This document shows positions 1 to 12,279 of a stretch of 64,000 bases of DNA, piece by piece. The notes under the pieces are model-generated. The model saw only the letters and a list, made by a program, of their open reading frames with translations. It was not told the origin of the DNA and made no database searches. The first letter of the stretch is position 1. The number at the start of each line of letters is the position of its first letter. Position numbers and translations under genes: made by a program. The DNA is from Tissierellales bacterium (GTDB lineage: Bacteria > Bacillota > Clostridia > Tissierellales > VENL01): NCBI GenBank assembly GCA_028280805.1, contig JANQLB010000084.1:62001-126000 (forward strand), given 5' to 3'.

Positions 1-114
1 TTACTTTTGAATAATGAAGAAGAATATAATAAAATGGCTAATGCTGTTAATCCATATGGAGACGGTAAGGCATCAAAAAGAATAGTAGATATATTACTTG
101 AAAATCTCAAGTAA
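1..114 (+). CDS. wecB: UDP-N-acetylglucosamine 2-epimerase, C-terminal end (partial)
   Basis: The first 37 codons read in frame from base 1 to a TAA stop. They contain NPYGDGKASKRIVDIL, a closing motif typical of non-hydrolysing UDP-GlcNAc 2-epimerases (WecB/MnaA), which make UDP-ManNAc for teichoic acid or capsule. The rest of the gene lies upstream of the window. An mnaA gene directly before the atp operon is also the arrangement in Bacillus subtilis, which supports the call. The family also includes hydrolysing NeuC/LegG enzymes, and this short tail alone cannot exclude one. Confidence 0.8.
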   Translation, partial: LLLNNEEEYNKMANAVNPYGDGKASKRIVDILLENLK

Positions 115-283
115 GACACTGTACTTTAAGAGGATAGTTTTTTTGTAAAATAGTTGAAAAAATGAATAGTTTAAAATATAATATAAATACATTATATTCG
201 TTAATATTTTATCAATTGATTTACTATTATTTGTTGACATTTATTAAACAATCTTATTAATAAAGCTTCTCTACCATAATTAA

Positions 284-313
284 CTTACAGTTTACTAAAT
301 TATTTGGTATAAT
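284..313 (+). promoter_or_regulatory. Candidate sigma-A promoter of the atp operon
   Basis: The 354-base gap before atpZ is very A+T rich and has no convincing gene. A perfect -10 box TATAAT lies at 308-313 with a weak -35 CTTACA at 284-289 (18-base spacer). A second possibility is TTGACA at 234-239 with TATTAA at 255-260, whose spacing of 15 is short. Either would serve the tightly packed atp genes downstream. Seen by eye only. Confidence 0.4.
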
Positions 314-468
314 TAATTTTAAGACTTGTCTTAATGCTTATTAGTATTATATACTTACTTTAGTTAGTCAAAAATTAAAGAAATACAAGATGATATTGTA
401 AATTTATATACAAAACATCATTTTTTTACTATTTAATACCATTGCATATTTTGGGTGGAGTGGATAAA

Positions 469-693
469 ATGGATAATAAGAAAAAATTAAGCGTTTTTAA
501 ATATATTGCTTTAGTTTCTCAAATTGGTATTTCAATGTTAGTACCTATTCTTGGAGGAATATACATAGGAAATAGAATAGATAGATGGCTGGGAACAAAA
601 GTAATATTTCTCATAATATTTTCAGTTTTTGGCATTGTTTCATCATTTGTAACACTTTTTAAGATTACAAACAAGGATTTTAAGAGGAAGTGA
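469..693 (+). CDS. atpZ: AtpZ/AtpI-family F0F1 ATPase accessory membrane protein
   Basis: Small protein of 74 residues with two hydrophobic segments (about residues 9-30 and 43-64) separated by GNRIDRWLG, the layout of the AtpZ/AtpI family (PF09527), which assists F0 assembly or Mg2+/Ca2+ supply to the ATP synthase. The ATG at 469 is chosen because GGTGGAG lies 8 bases upstream; a TTG at 442 would leave the ribosome site inside the gene. It is first in the operon, one base before atpI. Function is inferred from family and position. Confidence 0.7.
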   Translation: MDNKKKLSVFKYIALVSQIGISMLVPILGGIYIGNRIDRWLGTKVIFLIIFSVFGIVSSFVTLFKITNKDFKRK

Positions 694-694
694 T

Positions 695-1108
695 TTGTTG
701 AGCTTAGTTGGAAATACTCAATATAAGGTAACTAAGAGAGTAGTAATTTTTGCGTTGTTAATTATAGGAATACTTTTTTTATTTTTTCCCAATCCTAAAA
801 CATATGTAAATGGATTGATATTTGGTACAATTATTAATTTACTTAATTTTAGACTAATGTCTCTAACAATAAAAAAGAGTGTAAAAATGCCACAGTCTAA
901 AATCATGCCTTATATAATAGCTAATTATTTTGCAAGATATATAATATATGGTATAGTATTAGGAATTGCAGCGGTAGCAGACTATATAAGTCTTACTACT
1001 ACAATATTAGGTGTTTTTATGGTTAAAATAATAATTCTTTCAGATACATTTTATGATATTATCTTAAGAAGCAGCAAAAATAGAAAAAAGTCTAAAGAAG
1101 GGAGGTAG
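695..1108 (+). CDS. atpI: ATP synthase protein I (AtpI)
   Basis: Membrane protein of 137 residues with four predicted transmembrane segments (about 15-30, 38-52, 75-98, 104-120), size and topology fitting the ATP synthase I family (PF03899). AtpI helps assemble the c ring. It begins with TTG, either at 695 or the next codon at 698; AGAGGAAG at 683-690 gives a better distance to 698. It sits between the AtpZ-like gene and atpB, the expected place. Sequence in this family is weakly conserved, so position carries much of the call. Confidence 0.7.
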   Translation: MLSLVGNTQYKVTKRVVIFALLIIGILFLFFPNPKTYVNGLIFGTIINLLNFRLMSLTIKKSVKMPQSKIMPYIIANYFARYIIYGIVLGIAAVADYISLTTTILGVFMVKIIILSDTFYDIILRSSKNRKKSKEGR

Positions 1109-1112
1109 AGCT

Positions 1113-1775
1113 TTGCAGTTTATAAACAGTTTAACTGAAGAAGTGGTTATACCACCAACTATAATAAATTCATTTATTGTGGTAATATTATTAAGTATAT
1201 TTGCAATTTATGTAAGCTCAAGAATTAAAAAAGCTGATCCAAATGAAAAACCATCAGGTTTTTTGAATATTATTGAGATATTGGTAGAAGGAATAAATTC
1301 ATTTGTTGAAAGTACTATGGGTAAGAAGTTTAACAATTTTGCTCCTTATATAGGGACTTTAGCATTATATCTTGGAGTAGCAAATTTATTAGGTCTAGTA
1401 GGTCTCACGCCACCAACTTCTGACTACAGTATTCCGTTCACATTAGCTATAATGACATTTGTACTAACTCAATTTTATGCCATAAAATACAAAGGTGGAG
1501 GAGGTTACATAAAAAGCTTCTTTGAACCAATATGGTTCTTATTCCCTATTAATATAGTAGGGGAGCTGGCAAATCCGGTATCATTATCCTTCCGTCTCTT
1601 TGGAAATATTTTAAGTGGAGTTATCATAATGGGACTTGTATATAATGCGTTAGGTTTTGCGGCTCCAATAATTACACCCTTTTTCCACGGGTATTTTGAT
1701 GTGTTTGCAGGATTAATTCAAACATTTATTTTCATAATGTTAACTATGGTATTTGTTTCAATGGCAACAGAGTAA
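1113..1775 (+). CDS. atpB: F0F1 ATP synthase subunit a
   Basis: Subunit a (220 residues) forms the ion channels beside the rotating c ring. The motif ELANPVSLSFRLFGNILSG carries the essential arginine (in SFRLFGN) that faces the c-ring carboxylate, and the last helix keeps FAGLIQTFIF. At least five hydrophobic helices are visible. Translation starts at TTG with GGGAGG seven bases upstream. It lies four bases after atpI and is followed by an 89-base gap before the c subunit. Confidence 0.95.
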   Translation: MQFINSLTEEVVIPPTIINSFIVVILLSIFAIYVSSRIKKADPNEKPSGFLNIIEILVEGINSFVESTMGKKFNNFAPYIGTLALYLGVANLLGLVGLTPPTSDYSIPFTLAIMTFVLTQFYAIKYKGGGGYIKSFFEPIWFLFPINIVGELANPVSLSFRLFGNILSGVIIMGLVYNALGFAAPIITPFFHGYFDVFAGLIQTFIFIMLTMVFVSMATE

Positions 1776-1834
1776 ACAGAACTTAGAATCACTAGAAAGT
1801 GTTTCAAAGGTTCAAATTAATAAATAAAAAATAA

Positions 1835-2131
<297 letters not shown>

Positions 2132-2142
2132 GGTAATCTATA

Positions 2143-2170
2143 AAGAGGTGGGTAAACCTACCCATCTCTT
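2143..2170 (+). terminator. Intra-operon hairpin between atpE and atpF
   Basis: Arms 2143-2154 and 2159-2170 pair over 12 bp (one G-U) around an AACC tetraloop. No run of T follows, so it is a poor intrinsic terminator. Its place right after the c-subunit gene suggests a 3' stabiliser or attenuator that lets c be made in excess of the other subunits. Function inferred. Confidence 0.6.
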
Positions 2171-2266
2171 ATTTCTGCAATTAGAGAGTCAATATGAGAG
2201 ATCATTTTAAATATAAATTAATATATTGTTTGAATACATTTTGAAAAATGGAAGGAGGCACATTAA

Positions 2267-2766
2267 ATGGAATTTAATATTAATGCGTTACCCCAGCTGG
2301 AATCTGTTGTTTCTCAATTTGCTGCTACCATAATTTTATTTCTTATATTAAAACATTTTCTGTTTAAGCCGGTAACAGAATTTTTAAATAAAAGAAAAGA
2401 AGGAATAGCAAAAGATTTAGATGATGCAAAGAAAGATAAAGAGCAATCACAAAAGCTAAGAGAAGAATATGAGATTAAGATACAAGATGCTAAAAAAGAA
2501 GGTCAGGGAATAATAGAAGCAGCTAAGAAAAGAGGAGAAGAGCTTAGAGAGAATATAATTTTGGAAGCTAACAATGAAGCTAAGGATATTATTAATAAGG
2601 CACAAAAACAAATAGAGACAGAAAGAGAAAAGGCAATACATCATCTTAAAACAGAGGTTGTTGCAATAGCTATGATGGCGGCATCCAAGGTAATTGATAA
2701 AAACCTTGATGAAAATGCTCATAAAACACTAATAAATCAATTTATTAATGAGGTAGGGGAAGGCAC

Positions 2767-2779
<13 letters not shown>
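2267..2779 (+). CDS. atpF: F0F1 ATP synthase subunit b
   Basis: Subunit b (170 residues) is the peripheral stalk. One N-terminal transmembrane helix (about residues 16-35) is followed by a long charged coiled coil rich in Glu, Lys and Ala (about 40-150). GAAGGAGG precedes the ATG. The last 13 bases overlap atpH, which points to translational coupling. Length is normal for the family. Confidence 0.95.
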
Positions 2780-4826
<2,047 letters not shown>

Positions 4827-4870
4827 TATAAAAAATAATATTGTAGGCAGCTAAAAGGAGGTGCGAAAAG

Positions 4871-5731
4871 ATGCCTCAAGCAATGAGAGATATAAAACGG
4901 AGAATAAGAAGTGTTACTAACACAAAGAAAATAACAAAGGCTATGGAGCTTGTATCCTCAGCAAAGCTGAGAAAAGCTAGAGAAAAGCTTGAGAATACAA
5001 GACCGTATTTTAATACTATAGTAAGAAGTATTCATGATATATTAGCTTCCACTGATGGAATAAGACATCCCTTTATTGAGAAAAGAGAAATAAAAAAATC
5101 AGCTTATATAGTTTTGACTTCTGACAGAGGTTTAGCTGGTGGATACAACAATAATGTAATTAAACTAGCGGAAAATTTGATAAATGATAAAAAAGATACA
5201 TCAACCATAATTGCAGTAGGACAGAAGGCAAGAGATTATTACAGTAGAAGAGGCTATGAAATAAGCGGAGAATTTCTACATATATCAGAAACTCCTGAGT
5301 ATTACGATGCAGCAAGTATTGGAAATCTGGTTGTAGAAATGTACAGGGAAAAAAGAGTAGATGAAGTTATACTTGTATATACTCATTTTAAGAGTTCTAT
5401 ATCCTTTAATCCAAAAACCTTAAAACTTCTACCTGCTGAAAATATAAAGGATGATAATGAGATTAAAAGAACTACACTTATAGATTACGAGCCGTCACCG
5501 GAAGAAGTTCTTGGATACCTCATTCCTAAATATGTGCAAAGTGCAATCTATGGTGCTATGATTGAGTCCTCTGCCAGTGAGCAGGGAGCCAGAAGAAATG
5601 CGATGAAGAATGCAACAGAGAATGCTGAAGAAATGATTGGAGACTTGAAGTTGAGTTATAACAGAGCCAGACAAGCGTCTATTACTCAGGAGATTGCAGA
5701 GATTGTTGCTGGATCAGAAGCGTTAAAGTAA
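4871..5731 (+). CDS. atpG: F0F1 ATP synthase subunit gamma
   Basis: Gamma (286 residues) is the central rotor shaft. The N-terminal helix has RIRSVTNTKKITKAMELVSSAK and the C-terminal helix has the conserved segment around GARRNAMKNATENAEEMI, which together form the coiled coil inside the head. AAAGGAGGTG precedes the ATG. It is followed by a 150-base gap, unusually long for this otherwise compact operon. Confidence 0.96.
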   Translation: MPQAMRDIKRRIRSVTNTKKITKAMELVSSAKLRKAREKLENTRPYFNTIVRSIHDILASTDGIRHPFIEKREIKKSAYIVLTSDRGLAGGYNNNVIKLAENLINDKKDTSTIIAVGQKARDYYSRRGYEISGEFLHISETPEYYDAASIGNLVVEMYREKRVDEVILVYTHFKSSISFNPKTLKLLPAENIKDDNEIKRTTLIDYEPSPEEVLGYLIPKYVQSAIYGAMIESSASEQGARRNAMKNATENAEEMIGDLKLSYNRARQASITQEIAEIVAGSEALK

Positions 5732-7285
<1,554 letters not shown>

Positions 7286-7297
7286 GGGGTATAGTTA

Positions 7298-7702
7298 ATG
7301 TCTAAATTTATGCTTGAAATCGTTACCCCGGACAGAAAGTTTTTCGAAGATGAAATAGAAATGGTTATAGTTAGAGGACGAGAGGGAGACTTAGGAATTC
7401 TAAGAGATCATACACCTTTAGTTACTCCATTAGATATTGGTCGTATAAAGATTAAACAAAATGGGGAGTTTAAAGAAGCTGCTATTGCAGGAGGATATGT
7501 TGAAATAGCCAAAGAGAAAACTACTATTATAACAGACTCTGCTGAATGGCCTGGTGAAATTGATATTAATAGAGCTCAAGAAGCTAAAAAACGAGCAGAG
7601 GAAAGAATTCATAAAAAGACCCATAGTGAAATTGACATTTTTAGAGCAGAAATGGCTTTAAGAAAAGCATTAAACAGGATAAATGTAGCTGGTAGAGATT
7701 AA
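7298..7702 (+). CDS. atpC: F0F1 ATP synthase subunit epsilon
   Basis: Epsilon (134 residues) has the N-terminal beta-sandwich (MLEIVTPDRKFFEDEI, GREGDLGILRDHTPLVTPL) and a two-helix C-terminal domain (about 88-134) that can inhibit ATP hydrolysis. It is the last gene of the operon and is followed 19 bases later by a strong intrinsic terminator. Confidence 0.95.
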   Translation: MSKFMLEIVTPDRKFFEDEIEMVIVRGREGDLGILRDHTPLVTPLDIGRIKIKQNGEFKEAAIAGGYVEIAKEKTTIITDSAEWPGEIDINRAQEAKKRAEERIHKKTHSEIDIFRAEMALRKALNRINVAGRD

Positions 7703-7721
7703 AAATTAATCATTTAAAATT

Positions 7722-7755
7722 AAAGAACCGCCTTTTGGCGGTTCTTTAATTTTTT
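7722..7755 (+). terminator. Intrinsic terminator of the atp operon
   Basis: Arms 7722-7732 and 7737-7747 pair perfectly over 11 bp (AAAGAACCGCC with GGCGGTTCTTT) around TTTT, followed by AATTTTTTG. It closes the atp operon. Confidence 0.92.
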
Positions 7756-7821
7756 GTCTTCGATTGCGTCAAAAATACGTTTGAAAAAATTTTGAAAAAT
7801 TAATTTTTACGTATAGAACAA

Positions 7822-7849
7822 GCATATTCTTGTCAATACTTTATACAGA
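7822..7849 (+). promoter_or_regulatory. Sigma-E-like promoter before ywmB/murA
   Basis: GCATATT (7822-7828) and TATACAGA (7842-7849) with 13 bases between resemble the sigma-E consensus (GTCATATT, CATACAMT, 13-14 spacer). It would fire in the mother cell and read ywmB-murA. The start point would fall inside the left arm of the nested hairpin described next, so one of the two readings may need revising. Confidence 0.4.
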
Positions 7850-7921
7850 GGAAAGGTCAATCACTGTAAAAATGTTTTGTCCCCCTTTACATTTTTACTC
7901 CCCTACCCTTTCCTCATTTTT
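7848..7921 (+). ncRNA. Nested-hairpin, C-rich RNA element of unknown type
   Basis: Two nested inverted repeats lie in the 269-base gap before ywmB. The outer arms are GAGGAAAGG 7848-7856 and CCTTTCCTC 7907-7915; the inner arms are GTAAAAATG 7866-7874 and CATTTTTAC 7890-7898. The apical loop is TTTTGTCCCCCTTTA, the right internal loop is TCCCCTAC, and ATTTTT follows the outer stem. C-rich single strands closed by stems are a hallmark of trans-acting RNAs that bind ribosome sites (RsaE/RoxS type). It may be a small RNA ending in its own terminator or a leader of ywmB. The structure is seen; the role is inferred. Confidence 0.5.
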
Positions 7922-7971
7922 AACTTAAAAAACAATATTTACTAAAACAAAAATTTAATGGAGGTATAGTA

Positions 7972-8802
7972 ATGAAAGCTATAAAAAGTTTACTTAAAAG
8001 TATTATATTAATAGTACTTATATTTACTTTATCAATAGCTAATTATGCTTGGGCTTACGATAATATATCTAAAAATGAAGATGCTTTAATTAAGTCATTT
8101 AGTTCAACAAAGGCACAATATTTACAAACTAATATGAATAGTAACGGGAAAATAGTAGACAAGTTCTTAAATATGGAAAGTTTGCTTCAGATTGGAGATT
8201 TTATTATAAATAATTTAGAAATTGTAGGTAAAAGACAAGAAAAAGAAGATTTTACAGATAATTTTAGCAAAAACAATGATTCAAGAACTTCTGAATATTA
8301 CATAGTAAAAAAAGACTCATCACAAAATAGACATATTACTATTTGGGGTAAGGATAAAGAGGGAAGATTATATACAATCATAATAACATCAGAAGATGAT
8401 CCTTTTTCTGATTTTGAGCAAACTTGTGTTTTCGTAGATGTTATAGAAAATCAAAATATAAATTCAATAAAAGCTGTAAAACATAAGATAACAGAGTTGT
8501 TTAAAAAATTTAGTATCAAAACAGAAATTTCCACTTGCATAATAGGTACTTTTGAGGGACAATTAAATAGGAAAGAAAGAATTGATAAAATGACTACAGC
8601 AATAGGAACAGTTAAAGGAAACAAAGTAGAAGGACTATTTGAATCATCTATTATGAGCGTTTCAGTATATACGCCTAATATAGAAAATTTTATATTTACT
8701 GGCAACAATAAGATGAATCTTAATATTTCTATGAGATATAATGAATATGAGAAAAAAACTTATATTTGGATGGGAACACCTATAATAACTATAGGCTATT
8801 AA
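7972..8802 (+). CDS. YwmB-family secreted protein
   Basis: Protein of 276 residues with an N-terminal signal peptide (hydrophobic residues 9-28, cleavage probably near YAWA/YD). The C-terminal half ([13 protein letters not shown]...GTPIITIGY) matches the YwmB family (PF08680, DUF1779) in length and closing motif. In Bacillus subtilis ywmB likewise sits between the atp operon and murAA. Biochemical function is unknown. TGGAGGTA precedes the ATG. A possible sigma-E promoter and a structured RNA element lie upstream. Confidence 0.7.
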   Translation: MKAIKSLLKSIILIVLIFTLSIANYAWAYDNISKNEDALIKSFSSTKAQYLQTNMNSNGKIVDKFLNMESLLQIGDFIINNLEIVGKRQEKEDFTDNFSKNNDSRTSEYYIVKKDSSQNRHITIWGKDKEGRLYTIIITSEDDPFSDFEQTCVFVDVIENQNINSIKAVKHKITELFKKFSIKTEISTCIIGTFEGQLNRKERIDKMTTAIGTVKGNKVEGLFESSIMSVSVYTPNIENFIFTGNNKMNLNISMRYNEYEKKTYIWMGTPIITIGY

Positions 8803-8834
8803 AAGAACGAAAGATGTTAAAGGGAGGAAATATT

Positions 8835-10088
8835 TTGGCAAAAATTATAGTAGAGAAAAGCTCGCCTTTAAAGGGAGCTGTACGTATAAACGGAGCTAAA
8901 AATTCAGCCTTACCTATATTGGCTGCATCACTTTTAGCTACTGAAAATTGTCAGTTAGAAGATGTACCATATTTAAAGGATGTAGATGTTATTTGTGAGG
9001 TATTAACAGCATTAGGTTCAGATGTAAAGAGAATAAGTAAAAGTGAAATTCATGTTAATTCTTCTAATATCAACAACTGTGAAGCTCCTTATAATTTGAT
9101 AAGAAAAATGAGAGCATCCTTTTTAGTAATGGGTCCTCTTTTAGCAAGACTAGGAAAAGCTAGAATATCTCAGCCGGGAGGATGTGCTATAGGAACTAGA
9201 CCTATTGATTTACACTTAAAGGGATTTAAAGCTCTTGGAGCTGATATAAAGGTTGGTCATGGGTATATAGATGCTCAAGTTAAAGAATTAAAAGGAAGTA
9301 AAATATATCTTGATTTTCCAAGTGTTGGCGCAACGGAAAATATAATGATGGCAGCAACTATGGCAAAGGGAGAAACAACAATTGAAAATGCTGCAATGGA
9401 ACCTGAAATAGTTGATTTAGCTAATTATCTAAATAAAATGGGTGCTAACATCAAGGGTGCTGGAACAAGTTCTATCAAGATAAAGGGAGTTAAAGAATTA
9501 AAAGGAACAGATCATCAAATAATTCCTGATAGGATAGAAGCAGGAACTTATATGGTTGCGGCTGCTATAACCGGAGGAGATGTAACTATAGAAAATGTTA
9601 TTACCAGTCATGTAAAGCCAATAATAGCTAAATTAAAAGAAGCTGGCACAACAGTGATAGAAGAAGGTGATAGTGTTAGGGTTATAGGAAGTAATACAGT
9701 AAAGGCCGTTGACATCAAAACTTTACCATACCCTGGGTTTCCTACTGACATGCAGTCCCAATTCATGGCATTAATGAGTGTTGCTAATGGTACAAGTGTA
9801 ATAATAGAAACAGTATTTGAAAACAGATTCATGCATGTAGATGAACTTAAAAGAATGGGTGCTAATATAAAAATAGATGGTAGAAGTGCAATTATAGAAG
9901 GTACTAAAGGTCTTATGGGAGCTCCTGTTAAAGCTAGTGATTTAAGAGCAGGTGCAGCACTAATACTTACTGGATTAGTGTCAGACGGAGCAACAGAGAT
10001 AAGTGATATTTATCATATTGACAGAGGGTATACAGATATTGAAAGCAAATTCACAAAATTAGGAGCAAAAATATATAGAGTTGATTAA
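8835..10088 (+). CDS. murA: UDP-N-acetylglucosamine 1-carboxyvinyltransferase
   Basis: MurA (417 residues) transfers enolpyruvate from PEP to UDP-GlcNAc, the first committed step of peptidoglycan synthesis, in the cytoplasm. Visible: [12 protein letters not shown] near the N-terminus, the catalytic-loop cysteine in [18 protein letters not shown] (fosfomycin target), and the C-terminal [17 protein letters not shown] at 8835 is chosen because AGGGAGG at 8821-8827 is correctly spaced; upstream ATGs overlap ywmB. The position next to spoIID suggests use in spore peptidoglycan as well as growth. Confidence 0.93.
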   Translation: MAKIIVEKSSPLKGAVRINGAKNSALPILAASLLATENCQLEDVPYLKDVDVICEVLTALGSDVKRISKSEIHVNSSNINNCEAPYNLIRKMRASFLVMGPLLARLGKARISQPGGCAIGTRPIDLHLKGFKALGADIKVGHGYIDAQVKELKGSKIYLDFPSVGATENIMMAATMAKGETTIENAAMEPEIVDLANYLNKMGANIKGAGTSSIKIKGVKELKGTDHQIIPDRIEAGTYMVAAAITGGDVTIENVITSHVKPIIAKLKEAGTTVIEEGDSVRVIGSNTVKAVDIKTLPYPGFPTDMQSQFMALMSVANGTSVIIETVFENRFMHVDELKRMGANIKIDGRSAIIEGTKGLMGAPVKASDLRAGAALILTGLVSDGATEISDIYHIDRGYTDIESKFTKLGAKIYRVD

Positions 10089-10089
10089 A

Positions 10090-10120
10090 AAAGAAGAGTT
10101 TTTACCTCTTTCTTTTTTTT
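10090..10120 (+). terminator. Probable terminator after murA
   Basis: An A-rich left arm ending GAAGAG (10093-10098) pairs with CTCTTTC (10106-10112, one bulged T), with a TTTTTTTT tract following. The stem is A/T dominated, so strength is uncertain. Confidence 0.5.
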
Positions 10121-10188
10121 CGACAAATTTAATGTCACCTTTGAAAATATTTCCTTGGAAATAGTCGAAAAAGTAAAATTAAAAACCT

Positions 10189-10242
10189 TTCATAAAATCC
10201 TTTCCTATAGCATAAAAATTTATCATATGGCTTAGGACAAAG
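10189..10242 (+). promoter_or_regulatory. Sigma-E-like promoter of spoIID with SpoIIID-type site
   Basis: TTCATAAA (10189-10196) and CATAAAAA (10211-10218) with a 14-base spacer fit a sigma-E promoter 48 bases before spoIID. Just after the likely start point, TAGGACAAAG (10233-10242) fits nine of ten positions of the SpoIIID binding consensus. spoIID is a sigma-E gene repressed by SpoIIID in Bacillus subtilis, so both would be expected; spoIIID itself is 1.1 kb downstream here. Confidence 0.5.
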
Positions 10243-10265
10243 CTAGTGAAGCTAGGAGGGACACA

Positions 10266-11267
10266 ATGAAAGGATTTATTTTTTTCTTAATCTTTATTTT
10301 GTTTATAACTATAATATTTCCAATAGTTCTTATGAAAGGATATGACATTTTACCCACTCCAAATAATGAAAATGATCTCTCAGATAAATACGATTTAGAA
10401 CAGATAAATGAGACAATGGAAATTGAAGTTTTTGATTTAAAGACAAATCAAACAATGTCAATTGAGCTGGATGAATATGTAAAAGGAGTTGTAGCAGCTG
10501 AAATGCCGGGGCAATTTAACATTGAAGCTCTAAAAGCACAAGCTGTAGCTGCAAGAACATTTGCAATTTATCGAATACAGCAATATAGTAATGGTCATCC
10601 TCATCATCCACAAGCTCCATTATGTACTGGTATTCATTGTCAGGCATATTTAACAACTGATGAGCTTAGACAAACTCATAATAATAATTGGATGTATGAG
10701 TATTGGCCTAAGATTGAAGGGGCAGTTGAGTCTACTAAGGGTGAGATAATAACTTATGATGGTAAAATCATAGAAGCATTATATCATTCTACCAGCGGTG
10801 GCATGACAGAAAACTCGGAGGATTATTTTGTTAGTGCTTTACCTTATATGAGGTCTGTCAGCAGTCCCTATGAGAGTGATTCACCAAAGTTACATGAAGT
10901 AAAAAAAATTAAAGTCACGGATTTTATTAATAAGATTAAAGAAAAGTATCCCAGTGCTAACTTAACTCAAAGTAATTTACCTAATAAAGTTAGATTGATG
11001 GAAAAAAGTGAAAGTGGGAGAGTAATGAAACTTATGGTAGATAATGTCGTAGTAAGCGGTAGAGAGATTAGAAGTTTATTTGGATTAAATTCAACTAATT
11101 TTGAGATAACTTTAAAGGGCGATACTATTGAAATTAAAACTATAGGTAATGGTCACGGAGTAGGTATGAGTCAATGGGGTGCTAACGGCATGGCTGAAAA
11201 TGGCAGTACATATAGAGAAATATTGAAACATTACTATACAGGAATAGAAATTAAAGAGTTAAATTAA
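10266..11267 (+). CDS. spoIID: Stage II sporulation protein D, lytic transglycosylase
   Basis: SpoIID (333 residues) cuts glycan strands so the mother-cell membrane can engulf the forespore. An N-terminal transmembrane helix (about 5-25) anchors an extracytoplasmic domain. VVAAEMP holds the catalytic glutamate, AQAVAARTFAIY follows, and the C-terminal GNGHGVGMSQWGANGMA motif is intact. GGAGGGACACA precedes the ATG. It is followed by a terminator, then spoIIQ, the partner that acts from the forespore side. Confidence 0.95.
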   Translation: MKGFIFFLIFILFITIIFPIVLMKGYDILPTPNNENDLSDKYDLEQINETMEIEVFDLKTNQTMSIELDEYVKGVVAAEMPGQFNIEALKAQAVAARTFAIYRIQQYSNGHPHHPQAPLCTGIHCQAYLTTDELRQTHNNNWMYEYWPKIEGAVESTKGEIITYDGKIIEALYHSTSGGMTENSEDYFVSALPYMRSVSSPYESDSPKLHEVKKIKVTDFINKIKEKYPSANLTQSNLPNKVRLMEKSESGRVMKLMVDNVVVSGREIRSLFGLNSTNFEITLKGDTIEIKTIGNGHGVGMSQWGANGMAENGSTYREILKHYYTGIEIKELN

Positions 11268-11270
11268 AGT

Positions 11271-11294
11271 CAGGCAGAGATGCCTGTTTTTTTT
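11271..11294 (+). terminator. Intrinsic terminator after spoIID
   Basis: CAGGCA (11271-11276), loop GAGA, TGCCTG (11281-11286), then eight T. It separates spoIID from spoIIQ, as expected if the two are read in different cells. Confidence 0.85.
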
Positions 11295-11314
11295 ATACAA
11301 AAAAATGAAAAAAA

Positions 11315-11345
11315 GAGTATCAAAACACAAAAAATGGTGATACTA
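11315..11345 (+). promoter_or_regulatory. Sigma-F-like promoter of spoIIQ
   Basis: GGTGATACTA (11336-11345) matches every position of the sigma-F/sigma-G -10 pattern (GGNRANANTW). Upstream is GAGTATC, giving GAGTA 16 bases or GTATC 14 bases away. spoIIQ is the classical forespore sigma-F gene, it starts 36 bases downstream, and a terminator directly precedes the promoter. Confidence 0.6.
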
Positions 11346-11381
11346 CTAATAAATCAAAGAAATTTTTTTGGAGGTGGGGAT

Positions 11382-12257
11382 ATGGACGAGTTTAATAATA
11401 ACGATGAAAAAAACAAAAATAAATATATGAAAAAAGTTAAAAAAGGTCTTTTAAAATTAGTTGATAAAGACGGATTTTATATTATCTTATTTATTTGTAT
11501 ATGTATATTAGGTACAACTGGAGTATGGGTTGCCACACGAGATAGAGATGATAAAGAAGAGAATAATGAAGATGGAATGAATATTATAGAAAACTACTAT
11601 TCAAATCCATCACAACTAAAAGATATTAACGTCTTACCTGATTTTAATGATTTAGGAGTAAATGCAGATAATGATGAAGATAAAGACAATTTACATACTG
11701 ACAATCATTCTCAGGTTAAGGCTGCTAATATACAAAAACCAACACAAACAAAAGAAGATAATCAAAAAACGCAAGATGATCAAGTCAAGAAGACTTCTTC
11801 AACAAAAGCTGAGATAACACAAAGTCAACAGCAAAATAGAGTTATATCTATGGTTTTACCAACTAATGGATCTATAACTAAAGAATTTGCCGTAGATAAA
11901 CTTGTATACTCCAAAACTTTAGAGCAGTGGACTACACATAATGGTATAGATATTACCGCTAGGGAAGGAAGTGTAGTGAGAGCTGCATTGGATGGTGTAG
12001 TAGCTTCAATAAATAGTGACGATGAGTTGGGTATATCAATAACCTTAGATCATGGAGGCGGATTAACTACATTATATGCTGGTCTTTCAACTGATGAAAT
12101 GGTTAAGGTGGGTCAAAGTGTTACAAAAGGTCAAACCATAAGTGGAGTAGGAAAGGCAGTAGGTTTTGAGTTAGCACAAGGACCGCATTTACATTTTGAG
12201 GTTTTAATAGATGGAAAACATGTTGACCCAACGCAATATATACCTAATACTCAATAA
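11382..12257 (+). CDS. spoIIQ: SpoIIQ, forespore M23-family engulfment protein
   Basis: SpoIIQ (291 residues) sits in the forespore membrane and binds SpoIIIAH to form the engulfment channel. A cytoplasmic charged stretch is followed by one transmembrane helix (about 28-50), a low-complexity linker and a LytM/M23 domain (about 165-285). Both zinc motifs are complete: HNGID (HxxxD) and HLHFE (HxH). The ATG at 11382 has TTGGAGGTGGGG upstream; an earlier in-frame ATG lies inside the spoIID terminator and is not credible. Confidence 0.9.
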   Translation: MDEFNNNDEKNKNKYMKKVKKGLLKLVDKDGFYIILFICICILGTTGVWVATRDRDDKEENNEDGMNIIENYYSNPSQLKDINVLPDFNDLGVNADNDEDKDNLHTDNHSQVKAANIQKPTQTKEDNQKTQDDQVKKTSSTKAEITQSQQQNRVISMVLPTNGSITKEFAVDKLVYSKTLEQWTTHNGIDITAREGSVVRAALDGVVASINSDDELGISITLDHGGGLTTLYAGLSTDEMVKVGQSVTKGQTISGVGKAVGFELAQGPHLHFEVLIDGKHVDPTQYIPNTQ

Positions 12258-12279
12258 AAGAATGGTTTTTTAAAGAATA

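Noticed and set aside
718-906. Minus-strand open frame opposite atpI
   Set aside because: No ribosome site and no family; it is a shadow of the membrane protein on the other strand. The many open frames opposite atpH, atpA, atpD, mbl, flhP and metK were dropped for the same reason.
11280-11381. Longer N-terminus for SpoIIQ
   Set aside because: The upstream ATG lies in the spoIID terminator hairpin, and the extension passes through the sigma-F-like promoter and the ribosome site.
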